Source: Polaromonas sp.
GTDB lineage: Bacteria > Pseudomonadota > Gammaproteobacteria > Burkholderiales > Burkholderiaceae_C
DNA: 50,214 nucleotides
Direction: 5' to 3'
NCBI GenBank assembly: GCA_021731285.1
Contig: JAKFXR010000054.1
Coordinates: forward strand, 1 to 50,214
Shown here: positions 44,414-50,214 of the stretch, one piece after another
Numbering within the stretch: the first letter of the stretch is position 1
How the letters are laid out: each line of letters opens with the position of its first letter
Notes under the pieces: generated by a model
Seen by the model: the letters and a program-made list of their open reading frames with translations, nothing else
Told to the model about the DNA's origin: nothing
The model's database searches: none
Made by a program: the position numbers and the translations under genes

Positions 44414-45319
44414 TCAGGATTCGGCAGGGCGCACGTCGATCTGGTTCAGCAAGCGGCCTTCGCGGGCGGTCAGCCAGGCTCCGGCAGCACCGCAAACGGC
44501 GATCAGCGCCATGCCGGCGATGGACCATCCATCCGGCACATGTGAAAAGGCAATCCAGCCGGCCAGAACCGCAAATGCGATTTGCGCGTAGAGGTAAGGC
44601 GTCAGCGTACCGGCGGGCGCTCTTTGGTAAGCCAGGATGAACATGAAGTGGCCCAGCGTCGCGGCGCCCCCCATCAGCAGCAACCAGCCCCAGAGTGACC
44701 ACGACGGCAGGGACACCCAGACAAAAGGCAGCGCGAGTGAGGCCAGCAGTGTGCCGACCCAGCCGGTGTAGAGGTGCATGGTGATCGGGTCTTCGGTGCG
44801 GGCCAGTTTGCTGGTCAGCACCTGGAAGCCGGAGTTGCTGACCACCATGCCCAGCGGCAGCAACATGGACCAGCTGAAGTCGTCGCCGCCCGGGCGAATG
44901 ATGATCAGGGTGCCGGCAAAACCGCCCAGCACCAGTGACCAGCGCAGTGGCGAGACTTTTTCACCCAGGGTGGTGGCGGCCAGCAAGGTGACCACCAGCG
45001 GCACGATGGCGCCAATGGCGGTGAACTCGGCCACCGGCATGTAGGTCAGGCTCAGAAACGCCAGCAGGCTGCTGGTGAGCAGCAACACCCCGCGCAGGCA
45101 CTGGAACTTCGGGTGCGCGGTGCGCAGCACACTCAGGCCGCGCAGGGGCAGCACCACTGCGGTGGTCACCAAGGCCTGAAAGAAATAGCGAAACCACAGC
45201 GCCATCAGCAGGGGCACACTGGCGCTGACAAATTTGGTGGTCGTGTCCAGTGTGGCAAAACAGGCGACAGCTGCGATGACCAGCGCGATGCCCGCCAGGG
45301 CCGAAGGCTTGCGGCTCAC
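44414..45319 (-). CDS. DMT-superfamily (EamA) transporter
   Basis: A 301-residue membrane protein with ten hydrophobic segments in two EamA repeats (about 8-140 and 155-285). ALWFRYFFQALVTTAVV and LTYMPVAEFTAIGAIVPLVVTLLAA in the first half are mirrored by IAFAVLAGWIAFSHVPD in the second. Proteins of this type export metabolites such as amino acids, but the substrate is unknown. Its start overlaps the PHP-domain gene stop by 4 bp, so the two are translationally coupled. Confidence 0.9.
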   Translation of the reverse strand: MSRKPSALAGIALVIAAVACFATLDTTTKFVSASVPLLMALWFRYFFQALVTTAVVLPLRGLSVLRTAHPKFQCLRGVLLLTSSLLAFLSLTYMPVAEFTAIGAIVPLVVTLLAATTLGEKVSPLRWSLVLGGFAGTLIIIRPGGDDFSWSMLLPLGMVVSNSGFQVLTSKLARTEDPITMHLYTGWVGTLLASLALPFVWVSLPSWSLWGWLLLMGGAATLGHFMFILAYQRAPAGTLTPYLYAQIAFAVLAGWIAFSHVPDGWSIAGMALIAVCGAAGAWLTAREGRLLNQIDVRPAES

Positions 45320-46176
45320 TGGATGCGGTCTTCCAGAAGCTCCCAGACGGGGGTCAGGTCACCCGGCAGAAAGGGCAGGGTACCCAGATCGGTATGGCTT
45401 TCCTCGGGGCTGTGAAAGTCACTGCCGCGGGAAGCAGCCAGGCCAAACTCCCGCGCGGTCTCGGCGTACTGAAGGTACTCCTGCGTGGTGTGGCTGCCCG
45501 TGACCACTTCCACGGCCTGGCCGCCATGGGCCTTGAATTCAGTGAACAGGGCAAACTCTTCGTTGGGCGTGAATTTGTAGCGGGCCGGGTGGGCGATCAC
45601 CGCCACACCTTTGGCGCTGGTGATCCATTGCACCGCATCGCGCAGGTTGGCCCAGCGGTGCGGCACATAACCGGGTTTGCCTTCTGTCAGGTATTTGCGA
45701 AACACATCGGAGGTTTCCTTGCAGACACCGGTCTCCACCAGGAAGCGGGCAAAGTGGGTACGCGAAATCAGCTCGGGGTTGCCGACGAACTTGAGCGCAC
45801 CTTCATAGGCACCATGAATGCCGACTTGGGCCAGACCGGCAGACATCTCCATGGCACGCTCACGGCGGCCGCCGCGGGTGTTGCGCAGGCCTTGCTGCAT
45901 GGCGGCATCGTCAGGGTCAAATCCGAGGCCGACAATGTGTACCGTCTCGTTGGCAAATGTCACCGAGATTTCGGTGCCCGTCAGGTAATGCATGCCCTGA
46001 GCCTTGGCCGCAGCGGCGGCGCGGTGCTGGCCGCCGATTTCGTCGTGGTCGGTCAGCGCCCAGAGTTCAACGCCGTTGTTTTTGGCCCGTTCCGCCAGCG
46101 CTTCGGGTAACAGGGTGCCGTCGGAGACGACGGAATGGCAGTGCAGGTCGGCGTTCAGGATGTTTTTGGGGCTCAC
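45316..46176 (-). CDS. PHP-domain phosphoesterase (YciV/RNase AM-like)
   Basis: A 286-residue PHP protein. Metal ligands are in LNADLHCHSVVSDGTLLPE (residues 7-25), ALTDHDEIGG, a middle histidine in VIAHPARY, and SDFHSPEESHTDLG at the C-terminus. Relatives such as E. coli YciV (Rnm) hydrolyse 3',5'-nucleoside bisphosphates and trim 5' ends of ribosomal RNAs. The C-terminus ends four bases into the transporter gene. It is divergent from the GST gene with an 89-bp gap. Confidence 0.9.
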   Translation of the reverse strand: MSPKNILNADLHCHSVVSDGTLLPEALAERAKNNGVELWALTDHDEIGGQHRAAAAAKAQGMHYLTGTEISVTFANETVHIVGLGFDPDDAAMQQGLRNTRGGRRERAMEMSAGLAQVGIHGAYEGALKFVGNPELISRTHFARFLVETGVCKETSDVFRKYLTEGKPGYVPHRWANLRDAVQWITSAKGVAVIAHPARYKFTPNEEFALFTEFKAHGGQAVEVVTGSHTTQEYLQYAETAREFGLAASRGSDFHSPEESHTDLGTLPFLPGDLTPVWELLEDRIQ

Positions 46177-46265
46177 TCAGCCATTTTAGGCTTTATGAAT
46201 AAACTGTTGCGGTGCAAGGCCTGTTGCGCGCCGTTCCGAAAAAGCATCCATCACCGGAGAAAACC

Positions 46266-46937
46266 ATGATCACTGTCCATCACCTGAACAACTCACGCTC
46301 GCAGCGCATCCTGTGGCTGCTTGAAGAACTGGGTGTGGCCTACGAGATCAAGCGTTATGAGCGCGACCGCAAGACCATGCTGGCACCTGCCTCACTGCGC
46401 AAGGTTCACCCGCTGGGCAAGTCGCCGGTGATCACCGATGGCGACCTGACCATCGCTGAGTCGGGCGCCATTGTGGACTACCTGATCGAGCGTTATGGCG
46501 CCGGGCGCCTGGCTCCAGCGGCGGGTACGCCTGCCCGCCTGCGCTACACCTACTGGCTGCACTACGCCGAAGGCTCGGCGATGTCGCCCCTGTTGCTCAA
46601 GCTGGTGTTTGACAAGATCGAAACCTCGCCCATGCCGTTTTTTGTCAAGCCCATTGCCAAAGCCATTTCGGGCAAGGCCAAAAGCAATTTTATCGAGCCA
46701 CAGATCCGCCAGCATCTGGACTACCTGGAGGGCGAGCTGGGGAAAAGCAGCTGGTTTGCGGGTGAAGAATTCACGGGTGCGGACATCCAGCTCAGCTTTC
46801 CGCTGGAAGCGGCAGCCGCGCGTGGTGGTCTGGACGCAAGCCGTCCACGTTTGATGGATTTTCTGCAGCGTATCCACGCCAGGCCAGCCTACCAGCGTGC
46901 CATCGAGAGCGGCGGTGAGTACTCGATACTCACCTGA
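46266..46937 (+). CDS. Glutathione S-transferase family protein
   Basis: A 223-residue soluble GST. ATG 46266 follows CGGAGAAAACC and starts MITVHHLNNSRSQRILWLLE, the thioredoxin-fold half with Ser in the place of the catalytic residue; HPLGKSPVITDGDLTIAESGAIVDYL holds the glutathione-binding cis-proline and ES pair. The all-helical C-terminal half follows from about residue 90, with FTGADIQLSFPLEAA as the N-capping motif. Substrate unknown; stress or detoxification role is typical. It stands alone on the + strand. Confidence 0.92.
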   Translation: MITVHHLNNSRSQRILWLLEELGVAYEIKRYERDRKTMLAPASLRKVHPLGKSPVITDGDLTIAESGAIVDYLIERYGAGRLAPAAGTPARLRYTYWLHYAEGSAMSPLLLKLVFDKIETSPMPFFVKPIAKAISGKAKSNFIEPQIRQHLDYLEGELGKSSWFAGEEFTGADIQLSFPLEAAAARGGLDASRPRLMDFLQRIHARPAYQRAIESGGEYSILT

Positions 46938-46948
46938 TGCAGTGGGAT

Positions 46949-46989
46949 GCCATTAAATAAATAGCAATAGATGGCCGCCCTCAAAGGGC
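46949..46989 (-). repeat. Interspersed element copy 6
   Basis: On the - strand: GCCCTT, 18 nt, GCTAT, 7 nt (TTATTTA), ATGGC. GCCCT-caa-AGGGC (46977-46989) forms a second small hairpin, and TGGCCTCC is the lead-in. It lies 11 bp after the GST stop, downstream of the microprotein gene on the opposite strand. Confidence 0.75.
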
Positions 46990-47005
46990 CGGAGGCCAGA
47001 AAGCT

Positions 47006-47080
47006 TCAACGAAATCCGAAGTAAGACAGGATGAAGCCGATGATGACGACCAGGCCGACGATATAGATGATGGTGTTCAT
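47006..47080 (-). CDS. 24-residue membrane microprotein
   Basis: ATG at 47080 to TGA at 47006 encodes a 24-residue peptide: MNTIIYIVGLVVIIG followed by FILSYFGFR. It is almost entirely one membrane helix, with a short positively charged C-terminus. I recognise this pattern (MNTIIYIVG...ILS-FFG-R) as a small conserved single-helix protein common in Proteobacteria, of unknown function. The upstream ribosome-binding site is weak (AAAACACC). It lies in an otherwise non-coding 255-bp gap between the GST gene and recJ; the remaining bases, apart from the repeat, show nothing else I can name. Confidence 0.7.
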   Translation of the reverse strand: MNTIIYIVGLVVIIGFILSYFGFR

Positions 47081-47192
47081 GGTGTTTTGATTGTTATGGC
47101 GCGCCAACACGGGCGCCTTCTGAACCCTGAGCATGGGGGCTGCCCTGACGGTCCGCTGTAGGCAGCCTCACCCAGGAGCCGTCAGACAAACT

Positions 47193-48917
47193 CTAGATTT
47201 CCGCGGCCTCGACCATGAAGCGCACGCGCCGCACCCCCTGCCATTCATCGGCGTCGAGCCGGAATGCCAGCGTCACCCGCTCGGGCAGGGGCTCGGTGTG
47301 GCCGAACCAGATGCCGTCCACGGCCTGCCCCCGGTGTTTGAGCTTGAGCGCCAGGTGCTTGTCGCCGACCAGGCGCTGCGACACCACCTCGACCTCCTCG
47401 CTGAAAGTCGGCGGCGCAAAGCCCTGTCCCCACACTTCCTTGTGCAGGGTGTCGACCATGTCGGCGCGCCGGTACTCGGGCGCCAGCGGGCCGTCGGTCT
47501 GCAGGCGGCGTGCCAGGGTGGCGGCATCCAGCCATTCGTGGGCCACCTCTTGCAGGGCCTGCTCGAACACCTCAAAGTCTTCCTCGGCGATGGTGCAGCC
47601 CGCTGCCATGGCGTGCCCGCCAAAACGCAGCAGCACCCCGGGGTGGCGCTTGGCGACCAGGTCCAGCGCGTCGCGCAGGTGAAAACCCGCAATCGACCGG
47701 CCCGAGCCCTTGAGCTCGTGCTCTTTGCCCGGCGCCTGGCTGGCGGCAAAGACAAAGGTGGGGCGGTGCAGCTTGTCCTTGATGCGCGAGGCCACGATGC
47801 CCACCACACCTTCGTGAAAATCCGGATCAAAAATTGCGATGGCCGGTGGCGGCACTTCGTCCTCGTCGATCATCGCGTCTGCTGCGTGCTGCGCCTGCTC
47901 GCGCATGTCGGCTTCGATGCTGCGCCGCTCGCGGTTGATGCCGTCCAGCGTTCGGGCCAGTTCGTCGGCACGTGTGGCGTCGTCGGTCAGCAGGCATTCA
48001 ATGCCCAGCGTCATGTCGCTGAGCCGGCCAGCGGCGTTGATGCGCGGGCCCAGCGCAAATCCGAAGTCAAAACTGGTGGCCATGGAGGCGATGCGCCCCG
48101 CAGCCGTGAACAGGCTGGCCATGCCCGGGGGCAGCGCGCCGCTGCGTATGCGCTTCAAGCCCTGAGCCACCAGGCGGCGGTTGTTGGCGTCCAGTTTGAC
48201 CACGTCGGCCACCGTGCCTAGCGCCACCAGCGGCAGCAGGGCATCAAGTTTTGGTTGTGTGGTTGCGTCAAACAGGCTGCGGGCGCGCATCTCCGCGCGC
48301 AGCGCAAGCAGCACGTAAAACATGACACCGACGCCGGCAATTGACTTGCTTTCAAACGTGCAACCGGGCTGGTTCGGGTTGACGATGACGTCCGCGTCCG
48401 GCAGCACGATCTGTCCGTCCACCAGGGCAGGAAGATGGTGGTCGGTCACCAGCACCTGCATGCCCAGCGCCCTGGCGCGGGCCACACCCCCCATGCTGGC
48501 AATGCCGTTGTCCACCGTGACCAGCAGGTCGGCCCCGCCGGCTTTCACGCGTTCGGCAATCGCTGCAGTCAGTCCGTAGCCATCGACCACGCGGTCCGGC
48601 ACGATGTAGCTCACCTGGCTGGCGCCCAGCAGGCGCAGGCCGCGCAGGGCCACGGCGCAGGCGGTGGCGCCGTCACAGTCGTAGTCGGCCACCACGCAGA
48701 TCTTCTTGTGCGAGGCAATGGCCTCGGCCAGCAGCACGGCAGCTTCTGCAGCGCCTTTCATCGAGGCAGGCGCGAGCAGTTTGGCCAGTCCTTCGTCGAG
48801 TTCGTCCGGCGAGAGCACACCGCGAGCAGCAAACAGTTGCGCCAGCAGCGGGTGTATGCCCGCTTGCTCAAGCGCCCACAGGCTGCGGGGCGGTACGTCG
48901 CGTACTATCAATTTCAT
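47193..48917 (-). CDS. recJ: Single-stranded-DNA-specific exonuclease RecJ
   Basis: A 574-residue 5'-3' exonuclease used in recombination and mismatch repair. The DHH phosphoesterase domain has VVADYDCDGATACAVAL with metal ligands D78, D80 and D82, LVTVDNGIAS, and LVTDHHLP. The DHHA1 segment contains RFGGHAMAAGCTI near residue 435, followed by an OB-like C-terminal domain. ATG 48917 overlaps the upstream stop by 4 bp (ATGA), so it is coupled to the rpfE-like gene. Length is typical. The start codon lies within a copy of the interspersed element. Confidence 0.96.
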   Translation of the reverse strand: MKLIVRDVPPRSLWALEQAGIHPLLAQLFAARGVLSPDELDEGLAKLLAPASMKGAAEAAVLLAEAIASHKKICVVADYDCDGATACAVALRGLRLLGASQVSYIVPDRVVDGYGLTAAIAERVKAGGADLLVTVDNGIASMGGVARARALGMQVLVTDHHLPALVDGQIVLPDADVIVNPNQPGCTFESKSIAGVGVMFYVLLALRAEMRARSLFDATTQPKLDALLPLVALGTVADVVKLDANNRRLVAQGLKRIRSGALPPGMASLFTAAGRIASMATSFDFGFALGPRINAAGRLSDMTLGIECLLTDDATRADELARTLDGINRERRSIEADMREQAQHAADAMIDEDEVPPPAIAIFDPDFHEGVVGIVASRIKDKLHRPTFVFAASQAPGKEHELKGSGRSIAGFHLRDALDLVAKRHPGVLLRFGGHAMAAGCTIAEEDFEVFEQALQEVAHEWLDAATLARRLQTDGPLAPEYRRADMVDTLHKEVWGQGFAPPTFSEEVEVVSQRLVGDKHLALKLKHRGQAVDGIWFGHTEPLPERVTLAFRLDADEWQGVRRVRFMVEAAEI

Positions 48918-48944
48918 AGCTGTCCAAGCACGTCGGTAAAGGGC
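48904..48944 (-). repeat. Interspersed element copy 7, at the rpfE-like/recJ junction
   Basis: On the - strand: GCCCTT, 18 nt, GCTAT, 7 nt (GAAATTG), ATAGT. The GCTAT-GA segment contains both the TGA stop of the rpfE-like gene and the ATG of recJ, so the element encodes the end of one protein and the first residues (MKLIV) of the other. Confidence 0.8.
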
Positions 48945-49894
48945 CGCTGGCCAAAAAGATTGGAAAGTCTGGTGAGAAGGCCGGTGGGGGCGCTCTCATA
49001 GCTGAGCGCGGTGCTTTCACCACACAGGCTCAGGCGCACTGTTTCGCCGCGCTGCTGGAGGGCCAGCAGGCGTGCGCCTTCGCTTGCATTGAGCGCTGCC
49101 CAGGCCTGCGCGTAGGCCGCCCAGTCGCCAGCCATCGCGGGTTGCACCAGCGTTCGCGGCACCGTCAGCGCGGACGCTACCGGCGGCGGTGCAAAACCCT
49201 CAGGCAATGCGCCGCTGGCGCTGATCCACACCGAGTTGACCGTTGGCAGGCCCCGGCTGCTGCGGCCGTCGTTGATCGGGTGGGTGTAGAGCAGCATCTG
49301 CATTTCATTTTGCAGCAGACGGGTGGCACGGCCTGCCACGCCTGCGGGCAGCCAGGGGTCGACATTGCGGCCCAGCACCCGGTCCAGCGAGGCCGTGGGC
49401 AAAGTCCGCAGCACCTCGCCTTCAGCCAGCCAGTGGGTGGGCGCGGCATAGTGCAGGGTGATGCCATGGGTGGCGAAGTAGGGCTGCATGGCCGCCAGCA
49501 GCTCACGGGACTCATCTTCCTGAAGGCCTAGAAAGGCGGGGTCGGTCAGGGTCGCGTGCTCGCGGCCCATGGCCCAGTGGCAGGGCGTGATGGCGGCCCA
49601 GGCCTGGTGGGCTCCCCCCCCGCCGGTTTGCAGCCGCTCCAGTGCGGCCCAGGGAATCAGCCCGTCAGCGGTGGCCAGGCCGAGAGCCTGCGCCGCCACC
49701 CTTTCATGCGGCGGCGACAGCGAAAGTGGGTCGCCGCAGTCGGTGCTCATTGGCTTCATGCCCTGCAGCAGCCTGGCGAAATTGCTGAAGGCGGCGGGCG
49801 GCATGGCGCGGACGGTAACGTCCCAGTCCTCCGTGAGGCAGGCGGCAAAGGGCAGCACCAGATGCTGCCGGGGCGGAGTCGGGGTCACAGGCAT
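48914..49894 (-). CDS. RpfE-like conserved protein (COG4255 type)
   Basis: A 326-residue protein starting at ATG 49894; the frame remains open upstream but that part is antisense to lolC and not protein-like. Visible conserved segments are [17 protein letters not shown] near residue 130, [18 protein letters not shown] and [17 protein letters not shown] near residue 230. In Burkholderiales and Xanthomonas, proteins of this kind are encoded next to recJ and have been labelled RpfE-type regulators or phosphoglycerate mutase-like (alkaline phosphatase superfamily); neither activity is shown by motifs I can confirm. It is coupled to recJ by a 4-bp overlap and diverges from lolC with 33 bp between the start codons. 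Confidence 0.78.
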   Translation of the reverse strand: MPVTPTPPRQHLVLPFAACLTEDWDVTVRAMPPAAFSNFARLLQGMKPMSTDCGDPLSLSPPHERVAAQALGLATADGLIPWAALERLQTGGGGAHQAWAAITPCHWAMGREHATLTDPAFLGLQEDESRELLAAMQPYFATHGITLHYAAPTHWLAEGEVLRTLPTASLDRVLGRNVDPWLPAGVAGRATRLLQNEMQMLLYTHPINDGRSSRGLPTVNSVWISASGALPEGFAPPPVASALTVPRTLVQPAMAGDWAAYAQAWAALNASEGARLLALQQRGETVRLSLCGESTALSYESAPTGLLTRLSNLFGQRPFTDVLGQL

Positions 49895-49927
49895 GGGGCT
49901 ATTGTCCGGGATGCCACAATTGCCCTC

Positions 49928-50214
49928 ATGCAAATCCCCTACGAGCTGATTTTGGGCTGGCGCTACACCCGCGCGGGCCGGGCCACACGGCGAAACGGTT
50001 TTATCTCTTTCATCTCTGGCGTGTCCATGCTGGGCATCGCGCTGGGGGTGGCGGCGCTGATCATCGTGCTCAGTGTCATGAACGGTTTTCAGAAAGAAGT
50101 GCGCGACCGCATGCTGGGCATGATCTCCCACATCGAGGTGTTTGCGCCCAATGGCGCTGCGCTGCCCGACGTGCAGAAAACCCTGGCCGAAATCAAGCAG
50201 CACCCCCAGGTGCT
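49928..50214 (+). CDS. lolC: Lipoprotein-releasing ABC transporter permease LolC/LolE family, 3' end outside window
   Basis: From ATG 49928 the frame is open to the end of the window (95 full codons). It begins [16 protein letters not shown], followed by [19 protein letters not shown], a first membrane helix with the sequence [15 protein letters not shown] and [17 protein letters not shown], which is the N-terminus of LolC/LolE proteins. These inner-membrane permeases, with LolD, release lipoproteins for transfer to LolA. The periplasmic domain and remaining helices lie beyond the edge, so whether it is the LolC or LolE type cannot be judged. Confidence 0.9.
   Translation, partial: MQIPYELILGWRYTRAGRATRRNGFISFISGVSMLGIALGVAALIIVLSVMNGFQKEVRDRMLGMISHIEVFAPNGAALPDVQKTLAEIKQHPQV

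Noticed and set aside
49895..50203. An extended N-terminus for the RpfE-like protein
   Set aside because: The region is antisense to the conserved start of lolC, and its translation is His/Asp-rich without family character.

Overview
The window reads as a chromosomal segment of a betaproteobacterium of the Comamonadaceae (Polaromonas/Rhodoferax/Variovorax type). The basis is the overall protein repertoire: argB next to a TctDE-like two-component pair and slmA, a TrpS with a C-terminal extension, an rpfE-like gene with recJ next to lolC, TRAP transporter genes, and short interspersed repeats of a kind I associate with that family. This is inference from family resemblance, not a database result. 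No tRNA, rRNA, CRISPR array, transposase, integrase or phage gene was seen. No gene-free stretch exceeds 300 bases.

Region 1 (1-16354, all + strand) is a surface polysaccharide locus, cut at its left edge. It holds two paralogous multi-pass membrane proteins, then a tightly coupled block for a C-methylated 6-deoxy sugar (C-methyltransferase, 3,5-epimerase, NAD-dependent reductase/epimerase). Next come two family-2 glycosyltransferases, a second zinc-ribbon methyltransferase, a GT-B glycosyltransferase and a glutamine amidotransferase of the asparagine-synthase family. It ends with a UDP-HexNAc 4-epimerase, a UDP-HexNAc 6-dehydrogenase and a 766-residue protein made of two complete GT4 glycosyltransferases fused head to tail. 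The epimerase, dehydrogenase and amidotransferase together suggest a polymer containing an amidated N-acetyl-hexosaminuronic acid. No flippase or initiating transferase lies inside the window.

Region 2 (16447-20408, + strand) is housekeeping: argB, an OmpR-type regulator with a TctE-like kinase, and slmA.

Region 3 (20537-29643) is a divergent sugar-acid catabolic cluster. On the - strand, gntR, TRAP dctP-dctQ-dctM, a UxaA/GarD-type dehydratase and a malate/lactate-type dehydrogenase are read away from the centre. On the + strand are two SDR dehydrogenases and a fumarylacetoacetate-hydrolase-fold enzyme. Dehydratase, SDR 4-dehydrogenase and FAH hydrolase match the non-phosphorylative route for aldonates such as L-fuconate. 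A perfect 7-bp inverted repeat lies over a good sigma-70-like promoter between the two arms.

Region 4 (29752-39413, + strand) is a TetR-led fatty acid beta-oxidation operon: acyl-CoA dehydrogenase, bifunctional 3-hydroxyacyl-CoA dehydrogenase/enoyl-CoA hydratase, a DUF4442 hotdog protein, thiolase, an alpha/beta hydrolase, a thioesterase and an enoyl-CoA hydratase.

Region 5 (39541-50214) holds a convergent histidine kinase/LuxR regulator pair, trpS, an M50 protease, a YciO-type protein, a DMT exporter, a PHP phosphatase, a GST, a 24-codon membrane microprotein, recJ with an rpfE-like partner, and the start of lolC.

The most notable non-genic signal is a strictly spaced interspersed element, GCCCTT-N18-GCTAY-N7-RTAGY (41 bp). 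It is present seven times between 20.4 and 49 kb, in both orientations, and I did not find it in the polysaccharide locus. Three copies lie inside coding sequence: in the first codons of the lactate-type dehydrogenase, in the dctP signal-peptide codons, and across the rpfE/recJ stop-start junction. Two other repeat families also sit between co-directional genes. One has a hairpin whose two arms differ together between copies, so the pairing is kept.
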